A DNA stretch of 46,730 nucleotides from Firmicutes bacterium UBA5010 (GCA_002396645.1 DGYI01000014.1:93284-140013); one strand, 5' to 3'. Counted from the first letter of the stretch, positions 17,453-26,685 are shown. Made by a program: numbers and translations. The notes: a model not told the origin generated them from the letters alone.

Positions 17453-18163
17453 CTACCCTTCAATTTCTTTCTTTAATGAATCCAAGTCAGATTCTATATC
17501 TTCGCCAAATACTTCGGCTTTTAATGCTGCTAAGTCATTATCTGTCGAAACATTAGAGTCGTATTTTGAAAAGTCCTTATCTTTATTATAACCTTTTTCT
17601 AATTCTCTAAGCGATTCAATTTTGAATTTTTTAGAATTAACTTTTTCTTCCATTCTTTCAAGCTCTTCAAAAACATTGTTTTTAGCTGTTTTTGTAAGAA
17701 CTTTATTTACATTTTCGTTAGCTTCATTTACTTTAGCTTGAGCTATAATATTTTCTTTTCTTCGCTTAGCTTCTTCTATTCTGTCATTTATTTCTTCAAG
17801 ACTGTCTCTTAAAAGCACAACCTGTTGTTTTTGCTCATCTAAAGATTCTTTTAATTTATCTGCTTGAGCCTTAAAGTTATTTCTTTGCTCAAGTGCTTCC
17901 TTTGCATCATCTTCATTATTTGATTTCAAGGCATTTGCAGCTCTGTTATGCCATAAGCCGACTTTTTTGTTGGCTTCTTCATATAAAGCATTAAGTCTTT
18001 TTTCCTCAGCCATACATTGTGCTACGGCATCAGTCGTTTCTTTTTTTACGTTTTCTAAATCTCTTATAGCTTGCTCAACTACGATTTTCGGATCCTCGAG
18101 AGCGTCCAATGCACTATTTGTGTACCCCTTTAACATATTGCCGATTCTACTGAATATACCCAT
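17453..18163 (-). CDS. pspA: PspA/IM30 family phage-shock protein
   Basis: An ESCRT-III-like peripheral membrane protein that coats and stabilises stressed membranes. The N-terminal amphipathic helix MGIFSRIGNMLKGYTNSALD and the long coiled coil to about residue 200 are typical. The frame is open four codons further, to a TTG at 18173-18175, but the GAAGG Shine-Dalgarno directly abuts that TTG. The ATG at 18161-18163, which gives the canonical MGIFSRI start with 12 bases spacing, is preferred, for a product of 236 residues. First gene of the pspA-17123-lemA-htpX operon. Confidence 0.93.
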   Translation of the reverse strand: MGIFSRIGNMLKGYTNSALDALEDPKIVVEQAIRDLENVKKETTDAVAQCMAEEKRLNALYEEANKKVGLWHNRAANALKSNNEDDAKEALEQRNNFKAQADKLKESLDEQKQQVVLLRDSLEEINDRIEEAKRRKENIIAQAKVNEANENVNKVLTKTAKNNVFEELERMEEKVNSKKFKIESLRELEKGYNKDKDFSKYDSNVSTDNDLAALKAEVFGEDIESDLDSLKKEIEG

Positions 18164-18256
18164 TGTTACTACCAACCTTCCTAAAGTTATTTTATATGAT
18201 AATTGTATAATAATTATAATGAAAATGCAATAAAAAATGTAAATATCTTTTACTTT

Positions 18257-18280
18257 TTTGACTGAGATAATTCAGTCAAA
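18257..18280. promoter_or_regulatory. Palindrome upstream of pspA
   Basis: TTTGACTGA (18257-18265) and TCAGTCAAA (18272-18280) form a perfect 9-bp inverted repeat with a 6-base spacer, about 95 bases upstream of the preferred pspA start. A protein-binding site for the stress operon is a reasonable reading. Confidence 0.45.
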
Positions 18281-18315
18281 TTCCTATTTACTTGATTATT
18301 TAATTGATATATAAT

Positions 18316-18354
18316 AATATGATAGTTTCAAACAAAGTCTGAAACTATCATATT
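18316..18354. repeat. 15-bp perfect hairpin in the histidine phosphatase leader
   Basis: AATATGATAGTTTCA (18316-18330) and TGAAACTATCATATT (18340-18354) are exact complements around a 9-base loop. No T run follows, and it sits 26 bases before the ATG at 18381, so it looks like a leader structure or operator rather than a terminator. Confidence 0.6.
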
Positions 18355-18380
18355 AAGATATTAGAGAGAAGGCTGAAACA

Positions 18381-19001
18381 ATGATAACTTTATATATAAC
18401 CAGACATGGAGAGACATATTGGAATATTGAAAAGAGACTTCAGGGGCAGGGAAATTCCGAGCTTACCGAAAATGGAATACTGGGAGCGGAAAAATTGTGT
18501 GACAGATTTGAAGAGATTGATATAGACTGCATAATTTCAAGTCCTCTGAAAAGAACTGTTCATACCTCGGAAGTAATAAGGGGAGACAAGAACATCCCCA
18601 TATTTACAGATGCCGGACTTATGGAGATAGATGTAGGAGATTACAGCGGTAAAACGCTCGAAGAAATGAAAGTTTCGGATGCGCAAACGGTAGAAGATAT
18701 TTTGAACGACCCATATAATAATTCCTATCCAAACGGTGAGAATCTTACGCAATTTTATAACAGATGTACGGAAGCTGTTAAAAGAATAATAAGGCAATAT
18801 GATGGAAAGAGGGTTCTTATAGTATCTCATGGCGGAGTTTTGAAGTGTATTGAACATTTTATGCGAGGAGAAATGATTGAGCCCGATTGGCCAAAGGATG
18901 TAATTGCAAATTGCGGATTAGCTAAGTATGAGATAGATGAAAATAATATAAAAGAAATATTTACTAATGACACAACTCATCTTGAAGGAGTAATTATCTG
19001 A
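18381..19001 (+). CDS. Histidine phosphatase family protein (phosphoglycerate mutase-like)
   Basis: A 206-residue member of the histidine phosphatase superfamily. RHGETYWN at residues 8-15 holds the phospho-acceptor His9. The partner Arg is in SSPLKRT, the acid in LMEIDVGDYSG, and the second His in VSHGGVL. Family members include alpha-ribazole phosphatase (CobC) and broad-range sugar phosphatases; no cobalamin genes are nearby, so the substrate is open. It ends 37 bases before mnmH, which has its own Shine-Dalgarno, and the two may be co-transcribed. Confidence 0.9.
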   Translation: MITLYITRHGETYWNIEKRLQGQGNSELTENGILGAEKLCDRFEEIDIDCIISSPLKRTVHTSEVIRGDKNIPIFTDAGLMEIDVGDYSGKTLEEMKVSDAQTVEDILNDPYNNSYPNGENLTQFYNRCTEAVKRIIRQYDGKRVLIVSHGGVLKCIEHFMRGEMIEPDWPKDVIANCGLAKYEIDENNIKEIFTNDTTHLEGVII

Positions 19002-19038
19002 TAACGATGAGAGTGCAATCGGAGGAATAAATGCAATT

Positions 19039-20085
19039 ATGCTTAATGAAATAAGCTATACTGAAATAAAAAATAAATGTCTTTTTATTGATGTCAGAAG
19101 TTCGGGAGAGTTTGCGGAGGGTGCAATACCGGGAGCTGTAAATATTCCTATACTGGATGATGAAGAAAGAAGAATAGTTGGAACTGCATATAAGCAGATT
19201 AGTAAAAATGAAGCAAGACGGCTTGGTGTCGAATTTGTATCGCCTAAGTTGCTGAGTATGTTTGACAAGATATTAGAGTTAAAAAAAGAAGAGCCGTATT
19301 TAGTCGTATATTGTGCAAGAGGAGGCTACAGAAGTACAGCCTTTGCCTCAATATTCAGTGCCATAGGTGTTAATTTGTTTAAGCTTGCAGATGGATATAA
19401 GGGCTATAGAAAATATATTTCAGAAGCTATACCGGAAATTAATGAAAATGTAAATTATATTGTAGCCCATGGCAATACCGGAGTAGGAAAGACGGATATC
19501 CTTATTGAGCTCAAAAATATGGGATATGATATACTGGATTTAGAGGCTGCGGCAAATCACAGAGGTTCCTTACTCGGCAGTATCGGTATAGGCGAATGCA
19601 ATACTCAAAAGAGTTTTGAAGCCAATATATTTGAACAGCTTGATAAAATAAAATCAAAATATGTATTTATCGAAGCGGAAAGCAAGAAGATAGGAAAAGT
19701 TGTGATACCTGATTGTATTTTTTCAAAGATGAAATCAGGTTTGCATATATTCATAGATGCAGATTTGGACTATAGAGCAAAAAGCCTTAAAAAAGACTAT
19801 GTTTTAAATGAAAATTGGATTGAAGAATCAATAAATACCATTGAGTCGCTAAGAAGATATATATCAAATGAAAAGGTAGATTATCTTCAAAGCATACTAA
19901 AGCAGGCTGAATTTGAAGAAGTGGCAAAAGAACTTATGATAAACTACTATGACCCCATGTATATGAATAAAGCTAACGAATATGAATATTCCGCTAAATT
20001 CAGAGCAGAAATTTCAGCAGTAAAAACCGCCGAGGAAATAAGAGCATGGTTTGAAAATGAAATTATAAGTCTTAAAGATAAATAA
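19039..20085 (+). CDS. mnmH: tRNA 2-selenouridine synthase
   Basis: Converts the wobble 2-thiouridine of certain tRNAs to 2-selenouridine using selenophosphate, via a geranylated intermediate (formerly ybbB/selU). The N-terminal rhodanese domain (about residues 5-130) has the catalytic Cys92 in YCARGGYRS, the family version of the rhodanese loop. The C-terminal P-loop domain starts with GNTGVGKTD at 145-153. The length of 348 is normal. GGAGG (19021-19025) precedes the ATG by 13 bases. No selD or selenocysteine genes are in the window, though selenophosphate synthase must exist elsewhere for function. Confidence 0.93.
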   Translation: MLNEISYTEIKNKCLFIDVRSSGEFAEGAIPGAVNIPILDDEERRIVGTAYKQISKNEARRLGVEFVSPKLLSMFDKILELKKEEPYLVVYCARGGYRSTAFASIFSAIGVNLFKLADGYKGYRKYISEAIPEINENVNYIVAHGNTGVGKTDILIELKNMGYDILDLEAAANHRGSLLGSIGIGECNTQKSFEANIFEQLDKIKSKYVFIEAESKKIGKVVIPDCIFSKMKSGLHIFIDADLDYRAKSLKKDYVLNENWIEESINTIESLRRYISNEKVDYLQSILKQAEFEEVAKELMINYYDPMYMNKANEYEYSAKFRAEISAVKTAEEIRAWFENEIISLKDK

Positions 20086-20190
20086 GGATATTGGAAAGAG
20101 TTGCGAAAGCATGTGTGATTAAAAAAATTTAATTTATACGCTTGTAATTTTGAAATAGTTAAATTTTTTATATTAAATTAGAAAAAATCT

Positions 20191-20199
20191 TGTTATAAT
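20191..20199 (+). promoter_or_regulatory. Extended -10 promoter of the HNH gene
   Basis: TGTTATAAT is a perfect extended -10 element (TGn plus TATAAT) 47 bases before the HNH start. The corresponding -35 region (TATTAA) is weak, as is usual for extended -10 promoters. Confidence 0.6.
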
Positions 20200-20246
20200 G
20201 TTAAAAGATACTAACTAATGATTAATTATAAGGGGGAATCAATAAA

Positions 20247-20846
20247 ATGACAATTTTAGATAAAGTAAAAGATACCTTTAAATATTACGATATAGGAACT
20301 GAATTATCAAGACAAGAAATTATTAACAAGGTCGTTATGAAATATGGATGTAACCCAGGGAGCATAATACCTAGCGATTATTGTTATAATCGGATTAATA
20401 ATGGTATTGATTTTGAAAATTTCCTACATATATTTGAATTTATGGGTAATGGATTGTATAAATATTTAGGAGAAAATTATCCTTATAGTGGAACTATATT
20501 TCATAAACCAAAAGGGGGAACTGAAATAGCAATTGGAAAATGGTCAAATGGAGTAATTAATTATGAATCTTATGATTGTGTTCAGATAAAGAAAGAAAAA
20601 AATAGTGACAACGAAACTATAAAACACAGAACTAAAAGGAATGCAAGCGTAAAGTTAAGGTTTGATGTTTTCAAAAGAGACAACTTTAAATGTTGCATTT
20701 GTGGTACTTCTCCAGCAAAGGATGCAAATATTGAATTACACATTGATCATATAATTCCCTGGTCAAGAGGCGGGGAAACAGAAATTAATAATCTTCAAAC
20801 ACTTTGTTCAAGATGTAATATTGGCAAAAGTGATACTTTATTATAA
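20247..20846 (+). CDS. HNH endonuclease with DUF7225-like N-terminal domain
   Basis: A 199-residue protein. The C-terminal HNH nuclease (about residues 145-199) has a zinc-binding CCICG and CSRCN pair flanking the catalytic LHIDHIIPWSRGG with the His-Asn-His core. The N-terminal part (about 1-95; GSIIPSDYCYNRIN and GLYKYLGENYPYSG) resembles the DNA-recognition domain frequently found in restriction-associated HNH proteins. No methylase is adjacent, so this is an orphan, either a solitary restriction enzyme or a remnant of a defence unit. It has its own promoter and terminator, which fits a mobile single-gene unit. Confidence 0.85.
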   Translation: MTILDKVKDTFKYYDIGTELSRQEIINKVVMKYGCNPGSIIPSDYCYNRINNGIDFENFLHIFEFMGNGLYKYLGENYPYSGTIFHKPKGGTEIAIGKWSNGVINYESYDCVQIKKEKNSDNETIKHRTKRNASVKLRFDVFKRDNFKCCICGTSPAKDANIELHIDHIIPWSRGGETEINNLQTLCSRCNIGKSDTLL

Positions 20847-20939
20847 TTTACAAAGTGTAGGGCAGCAGTTTGAACTGGCACCTACTCATGTCTATTTAGC
20901 TTCTGATGATTCACGCTTTGTCTTAACGCAAATAAATAA

Positions 20940-20973
20940 AATCCTAAACATTTCGTTAAAAACGTTTAGGATT
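20940..20973. terminator. Bidirectional terminator between the HNH and activase genes
   Basis: AATCCTAAAC (20940-20949) pairs exactly with GTTTAGGATT (20964-20973), with T-rich sequence after the stem in the rightward direction and, on the other strand, in the leftward direction. It separates convergent genes. The roughly 90 bases before it hold nothing I recognise. Confidence 0.8.
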
Positions 20974-20991
20974 TTTTATTTATTGCTAAAA

Positions 20992-23900
20992 TCAGCTTGA
21001 AGCCTCTTCTTTCTTTTTCATATTCTTCTTTGCTGTTGTCAGCATGAGTTTAATTCTGTTGACCTGATTAACTTCACTTGCTCCGGGGTCATAATCGATA
21101 GCGACTATATTTGAACTTGGGTAGCCTTCCTTTAGCTTCTTAATCATTCCTTTTCCCGTAATATGATTTGGTAAACAAGCAAATGGCTGCAGACACAATA
21201 TGTTGCTCACATCACTGTCTAAAAGCTCCAGCATCTCTGCTGTTAAAAACCACCCTTCTCCCGATTGATTACACAGAGATAGAACATTTTTTGCTTTATC
21301 GGCCAATTCCGTTATTTTTGCAGGTACAGTAAATCTTTTTGATTTTTTGAAAGCATCTATAGCAGGCTGCTTGTACATTTCTATTGCATTAGTTGCCAAA
21401 GCGTTAATCATACGTCCTTTTTTAGAGCCGAATAAAAGCTCGTCAAACTTTATTACACCGTTATATGCACAGTATGATGCAAAGTCAAGTAAATCCGGAA
21501 CTACTACCTCTGCACCCTCATCCTCAAGCAGTGAAAAGACGTCATTGTTGGCTGTAGGGTGGAACTTAACCAGTATTTCACCGACAACTCCGACCTTTGG
21601 TTTTTCAATCTCTTCATTTATAGCTATATTGTCAAAATCCTCAACTATTTTATTTATAGTTTGCTTAAATTGAGATAAGGAACCATGTCTGACAACTTGT
21701 TCGCATCTTCTTACCCAAAACTTGTAAAGCTCATTTACAGAGCCTTTTACCTTTTCATAAGGTCTTGTCCTGTAGGTAACTCTCATAAGAACATCGCCAA
21801 AAACTAAGCCTATCAGGATTCTATGCACAAACGGAAGTGACAGCTTAAATCCCGGCTGCTTTTCAAGTCCCGCCATATTTGCGGATATAACAGGAATATG
21901 CTCTAAATTCATATCCTTTAATGCTTTTCTTATAAAGGCAATATAATTTGTTGCACGGCAGCCGCCGCCTGTTTGGGATATAAGCAAGGATGTATTGTTT
22001 AAATCATATTTTCCCGATTTAATGGCATTAATCATCTGACCTATAACTATTATGGACGGATAGCAGGCATCATTATTTACATACTTTAATCCTTCATCTA
22101 TAGCTTTTTTATCAACTGACGGAAGAATTTCAAAGTTATAGCCGGATTTTTTCGCCGCAGCACTCAAAAATTGAAAATGAATAGGTGACATTTGAGGGAC
22201 AAGTATAGTATGCCTTTTTTTCATTTCTTTTGTAAACAATACTCTTGTGTCATCAAAACTGTTGTTGCTTTGCTCATAATTTTTATTTGTCCTGTCATTT
22301 ATAGAAGCAATCAATGATCTGATTCTTATTCTTATTGCTCCCAAATTATTTATTTCATCAATTTTTATGAGCGTATAAATCTTATTGTTTCTTTCAAGAA
22401 TCTCATTTACCTGATCTGTTGTGACCGCATCAAGACCGCAGCCGAAGGAATTAAGCTGTATCAATTCCAGATTCTTATTTTGCGATACATATGTTGCCGC
22501 AGCATAAAGCCTTGTATGATATGCCCATTGGTCAATTACTCTGAGAGGTCTTTTGATATGACCCTTGTTGCTTATGCTGTCCTCAGATAAAACCACCAAG
22601 TCATAGCTCTCAATCATTTCAGGTATTCCGTGATTTATTTCGGGGTCTACATGATAAGGTCTGCCGCAAAGAACAATGCCTTTTTTATTATTTTCCTCAA
22701 TAAATTTTAATGCCTTATTGCCTTCATCTATAACGTCCTTTTTATATTTAAACAGTTCATCATAGGCTTTTTCAACAGAACTATTTATCTCTTCATCCGT
22801 TAAACTTTCATCTTTTAGTTCAAGAATAAGTTTTTTAGTAAGCTTTTCCTTATCATTTAAGTTCAGAAATGGTTTGTAAAGCTTAACATCATGTAAATCT
22901 ATATTTGCTGCTATTGCCTCGGGGTATGAAACAACAACGGGACAATTATAATAATTGCCTGCATTTGAATCTTCCTGCAATGTATAGAAGATACAAGGAT
23001 AAAATATTTTCTTAATCTTTTTATTGTATAAATCCATCACATGGCCATGAGAAATTTTTCCGGGATAACATACCGATTCAGAAGGTATACTTTCCATACC
23101 CAGCTCATATATGCTTCTTGATGACTTTCCCGATAAAATTACTCTGTATCCTAAATTCGTAAAGAAAGTAAACCAAAACGGATAATCCTCATAAATATTT
23201 AATACTCTCGGAATACCGATAATTCCCCGTTTAGCTTTATCTGCCGGAAGGGGAGTGTAGTCAAAAACTCTTTTATACTTATATTTATATAAATTAGGTA
23301 AAGATTCTTTCTTTTCGGTTTCCACATACTTTTCGGCGCCTTTTTCGCATCTGTTTCCTGACACGAAATATCTGTCATCAGAGAACTTGTTTATAGTCAA
23401 AAGACAGTTATTGCCGCAATGTTTACAACGCTCAAGAGATGTATTAAATGTAAAGCAGTTTAAGCCGTCAAGCCCTAAGAGACTTGTTTTTACATTGTTA
23501 TCATATCTTTCTCTGGCAATCAGCGCAGCACCGAAAGCACCCATTAAGCCTGCTATATCAGGTCTGACTGCCTCTCTGCCTGTAACAAGCTCGAATGCTC
23601 TTAAAACTGTATTGTTGTAGAAAGTACCTCCCTGTACTACAATTTTTTCGCCTAGTGATTCGGAATTTTTAAGTCTTATTACCTTAAATAAGGCATTTTT
23701 AATAACGGAGAAAGAAATTCCGGCAGATATGTCCTTTAGACTTGCCCCTTCTCTTTGCGCTTGTTTAACTTTTGAATTCATAAATACCGTGCATCTGGTT
23801 CCTAAGTCCACAGGGTTTTGAGAGAGAGTACCTTCCTCGGCAAAATCCTTAACACTCATATTCAAAGAGTTTGCGAATGTTTCTATAAATGAGCCGCATC

Positions 23901-25242
23901 CCGAAGAGCAGGCTTCATTGAGCATAATGGAGTCAATAACTCCATTTTTGATTCTCATGCACTTCATATCCTGACCGCCTATGTCAAGTATGAAATTTAC
24001 GCCTTCTAAAAAGAAATTTGCCGCTTTATAGTGCGCAACAGTTTCTATTTCCCCTAAATCAACCTTTATGGCAGCCTTAATTAAATGCTCTCCGTATCCG
24101 GTAATTGTCGAATAGCATATTTTTATTTCGTCGTGCAATGAAGCATACATATCCTTAAGCGCATTGACTGTGGAGCTGAGTGGATTTCCCTCATTACTGC
24201 CGTAAAATGTGTACAATATTTCACCGGATTGTGTTATAAGAACTATTTTGGTAGTGGTACTTCCGGCATCTATACCCAGAAAAGCATTGCCCTTATATTC
24301 TCTTATAGACTTTCTTTTAGCCTTGTTTTGAGAATGTCTGACTATAAAGCTTTCATAATCATTTTCATCCTTAAATAAAGGGTTAAGCTCCTTTTTACTA
24401 AGATTCATCGAGTTTTTGGTATTGGTAATAAATTTATCGTAAAAATCATTAAATTGTATTTCTTCAAACTCCTCGGAGCATAGCGCAGCTCCCAGGGCTA
24501 CATAATAATTGGCATCATCAGGGCATATAGCTTGTCCTTCCTTCAAATCCAACGTTTCTATAAATCTTTTTCTAAGCTCGGGCAAAAAATACAGAGGACC
24601 TCCCAGGAATGCCACATTTCCTTTTATAGGACGCCCTTGGGCTAATCCGCTTATTGTTTGATTTACAACAGCTTGGAATATTGATGCAGCTACATCTTCT
24701 TTCTTTGCTCCTTCATTAAGAAGAGGCTGAATATCTGTTTTGGCAAAAACACCGCATCTTGAGGCAATAGGATAGATAACGCTGTGAGATTTTGCCATTT
24801 CATTAAGACCTGAAGCGTTAGTTTTTAAAAGAATTGCCATTTGATCAATAAAAGCTCCTGTGCCTCCTGCGCAGGAGCCATTCATTCTTTGCTCTAAATT
24901 CCCCCTAAAATATGTGATTTTTGCATCCTCACCACCGAGCTCTATTGCCACATCCGTATCTTTTATATATTCCTCTACAGCTCTTGTACAAGCTGATACT
25001 TCCTGAACAAAGGATATATCAAAAAATTTCGCTACGTCTACGGCGCCGGAACCGGTCAAAGCGATTTTAATGTAAGAATTCTCCAAATATTTGATTGAAT
25101 TATTTATTATATCTAAAACGGTACTTTTAATATCCGAAAAATGTCTTCTGTATTCCTTGTGTATTACATTTTTATTTTCATCGAGTATTGCTATTTTGAC
25201 AGTAGTAGAACCTATGTCAAGTCCAACAAAATAGATGTTCAT
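20992..25242 (-). CDS. Large acyl-CoA dehydratase activase/BcrAD-HgdB fusion protein
   Basis: A 1416-residue protein of the family annotated as 2-hydroxyglutaryl-CoA dehydratase activator or DUF2229 protein. Two ASKHA ATPase domains come first: GLDIGSTTVK at about 7-16 with NGSCAGGTGAF, and GIDAGSTTTK at about 324-333 with NEACSSGCGSF; the Cys residues ligate the bridging [4Fe-4S] cluster. A CKHCGNNC cluster near 600 and a DUF2229 domain (about 660-900) follow, then an HgdB-like region to the end. Such proteins use ATP to drive low-potential electron transfer to a dehydratase or a related reductive enzyme. No hgdAB partner is present, so the substrate is unknown. Length is normal for the family. 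Confidence 0.88.
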   Translation of the reverse strand: MNIYFVGLDIGSTTVKIAILDENKNVIHKEYRRHFSDIKSTVLDIINNSIKYLENSYIKIALTGSGAVDVAKFFDISFVQEVSACTRAVEEYIKDTDVAIELGGEDAKITYFRGNLEQRMNGSCAGGTGAFIDQMAILLKTNASGLNEMAKSHSVIYPIASRCGVFAKTDIQPLLNEGAKKEDVAASIFQAVVNQTISGLAQGRPIKGNVAFLGGPLYFLPELRKRFIETLDLKEGQAICPDDANYYVALGAALCSEEFEEIQFNDFYDKFITNTKNSMNLSKKELNPLFKDENDYESFIVRHSQNKAKRKSIREYKGNAFLGIDAGSTTTKIVLITQSGEILYTFYGSNEGNPLSSTVNALKDMYASLHDEIKICYSTITGYGEHLIKAAIKVDLGEIETVAHYKAANFFLEGVNFILDIGGQDMKCMRIKNGVIDSIMLNEACSSGCGSFIETFANSLNMSVKDFAEEGTLSQNPVDLGTRCTVFMNSKVKQAQREGASLKDISAGISFSVIKNALFKVIRLKNSESLGEKIVVQGGTFYNNTVLRAFELVTGREAVRPDIAGLMGAFGAALIARERYDNNVKTSLLGLDGLNCFTFNTSLERCKHCGNNCLLTINKFSDDRYFVSGNRCEKGAEKYVETEKKESLPNLYKYKYKRVFDYTPLPADKAKRGIIGIPRVLNIYEDYPFWFTFFTNLGYRVILSGKSSRSIYELGMESIPSESVCYPGKISHGHVMDLYNKKIKKIFYPCIFYTLQEDSNAGNYYNCPVVVSYPEAIAANIDLHDVKLYKPFLNLNDKEKLTKKLILELKDESLTDEEINSSVEKAYDELFKYKKDVIDEGNKALKFIEENNKKGIVLCGRPYHVDPEINHGIPEMIESYDLVVLSEDSISNKGHIKRPLRVIDQWAYHTRLYAAATYVSQNKNLELIQLNSFGCGLDAVTTDQVNEILERNNKIYTLIKIDEINNLGAIRIRIRSLIASINDRTNKNYEQSNNSFDDTRVLFTKEMKKRHTILVPQMSPIHFQFLSAAAKKSGYNFEILPSVDKKAIDEGLKYVNNDACYPSIIVIGQMINAIKSGKYDLNNTSLLISQTGGGCRATNYIAFIRKALKDMNLEHIPVISANMAGLEKQPGFKLSLPFVHRILIGLVFGDVLMRVTYRTRPYEKVKGSVNELYKFWVRRCEQVVRHGSLSQFKQTINKIVEDFDNIAINEEIEKPKVGVVGEILVKFHPTANNDVFSLLEDEGAEVVVPDLLDFASYCAYNGVIKFDELLFGSKKGRMINALATNAIEMYKQPAIDAFKKSKRFTVPAKITELADKAKNVLSLCNQSGEGWFLTAEMLELLDSDVSNILCLQPFACLPNHITGKGMIKKLKEGYPSSNIVAIDYDPGASEVNQVNRIKLMLTTAKKNMKKKEEASS

Positions 25243-25368
25243 ATTAGCTCACTTCCTAAACCTTTTAATAATAACATTATATCAAATTATGAATAAATAT
25301 CAATACGCAAATACTTAAGTAATTTCAAGGAAAGTACGAATTGAGATATATAAAAAACCTGATTATGC

Positions 25369-25397
25369 TTGATATTTTTTTTGTATGATAATATAAT
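25369..25397 (+). promoter_or_regulatory. Promoter of the YibE/F gene
   Basis: TTGATA (25369-25374), a 17-base spacer and TATAAT (25392-25397) fit the vegetative promoter consensus. Transcription would start near 25404, leaving a leader of about 120 bases that includes the shared hairpin element. Confidence 0.65.
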
Positions 25398-25470
25398 TGA
25401 TTAAAGAAAGCAGGCATTTACAATCTTAGACAGAAAGTGAGCTTGAAAACTTATAAAATAATTAAAATAA

Positions 25471-25513
25471 GCACCGAGTCCATGTATAAGTTGGGCTCCT
25501 TGTATATGGGAGG
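25471..25513 (+). promoter_or_regulatory. Shared leader hairpin element, copy 2 (before the YibE/F gene)
   Basis: The conserved segment GCACCGAGTCCATGTATAAG (25471-25490) matches the copies at 6757 and 45926. CCATGTATAAG (25480-25490) pairs over 11 positions with CTTGTATATGG (25499-25509), using two G-U pairs, around an 8-base loop. The final GG of the 3' arm is part of the GGGAGG ribosome site (25508-25513), so folding would partly hide it. Confidence 0.5.
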
Positions 25514-25524
25514 TCACACAGGTA

Positions 25525-26685
25525 ATGAAGAAAGTATTTATATTTATAATGGCGATACAATTTATGCTTTGCTCTTTTGCTTATGCACAAGGTATCGAGA
25601 GTCAATTAGGTTATAATACATCAGGGTACGGAGATGTAAAATCAGTTAGCGTAAAGGCAAGGGCGATTGATGTTATAACTGAAAGTATAGATTTTGGTGA
25701 AGATAATCATGAGGAAAGTATTTTTAACGAAATACAGACTGTTACATTTGAGATTTTAACAGGAGACAGAACGGGTGAAACTATAACTGTAGAAAATTAC
25801 TTAGGTGCAAATGAAGTTACAGACATAAGAGTAAAAAAGGGACAGCGTGTAGTTTTAACAATGGATAATTTTGGCAATGGTGAAATCAATGTATATATAA
25901 ACAGCTATGAAAGAGATACTTCAATATATGCTTTGATACTGATATTTATATTTGCCTTATTGTTCGTAGGTAAGTTTCAGGGTATAAAAACTATAGTAAC
26001 TCTTACTACAACTGTAGTGATTGTCTTTTTCTTTACGGTGCCGATGATTTTGAGATCATATAGTCCTATTATGATTTCTGTTGTGAGCTGTATAGGGATT
26101 ACAGTTATTACACTGTTTATTATAGCAGGAGTTAACGGAAAATCCTTTGCCGCTATTGTGAGTACTGCTATCAGTGTTATAATATCAGGACTCTTGGCAT
26201 ATCTGATAGGGTATTTCGCTAAATTAACCGGAGTAGAGATGACAGAAGGCAATATGCTTATGCATTTGCCTCAAAATATAAGCTTTAATTTCAAGGAGCT
26301 TTTGTTTTCAGGGATAATTATAGGAACATTAGGAGCAGCTATGGATATGTGTATGTCAATAACATCTGCCATGCATGAGGTAAAAAGGCATACTCCGCAA
26401 ATAAGTATGAAGGATTTATACAAATCAGGGCTTAATGTTGGAAGAGATGTAATGGGAACAATGTCAAACACTTTGATTTTAGCCTATACCGGCTCAGCTT
26501 TGCCTATGCTTTTAGTATTTGCAGCCTACAGCACTCCTATGATGAATATATTGAATTTAGATATTATAGCGACAGAGATAGTTAGAGGATTTGCAGGAAG
26601 CACAGGAGTCGTGCTAAGTGTTCCTATCACTTCATATATTGTAGTCTTGTTTGAAACATTTAAAAAGAAAGAATTAAAAGATTAA
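25525..26685 (+). CDS. YibE/F family membrane protein
   Basis: A 386-residue protein with an N-terminal signal peptide (residues 1-22), an extracytoplasmic region of about 110 residues, and then seven or eight membrane helices from about residue 137 to the end. The family marks are GNGEINVYINSYERD before the first helix, GIKTIVTLTTTVV, and a GTLGAAMDMCMSITSAMHE motif. YibE/F proteins are uncharacterised; they are proposed transporters or membrane-biogenesis proteins. The gene has a clear promoter and a structured leader. The lipase-like gene follows after 37 bases and may be co-transcribed. Confidence 0.9.
   Translation: MKKVFIFIMAIQFMLCSFAYAQGIESQLGYNTSGYGDVKSVSVKARAIDVITESIDFGEDNHEESIFNEIQTVTFEILTGDRTGETITVENYLGANEVTDIRVKKGQRVVLTMDNFGNGEINVYINSYERDTSIYALILIFIFALLFVGKFQGIKTIVTLTTTVVIVFFFTVPMILRSYSPIMISVVSCIGITVITLFIIAGVNGKSFAAIVSTAISVIISGLLAYLIGYFAKLTGVEMTEGNMLMHLPQNISFNFKELLFSGIIIGTLGAAMDMCMSITSAMHEVKRHTPQISMKDLYKSGLNVGRDVMGTMSNTLILAYTGSALPMLLVFAAYSTPMMNILNLDIIATEIVRGFAGSTGVVLSVPITSYIVVLFETFKKKELKD

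Noticed and set aside
18316..18354. Terminator ahead of the histidine phosphatase gene
   Set aside because: No upstream co-directional gene needs terminating, and no T run follows the stem.
20847..20930. Possible RNA gene between the HNH gene and the terminator
   Set aside because: No stable fold, promoter or known motif was apparent by eye.
20992..25242. Possible artificial fusion of two activase genes
   Set aside because: The duplicated ATPase plus DUF2229 architecture at about 1400 residues is the normal form of this family.
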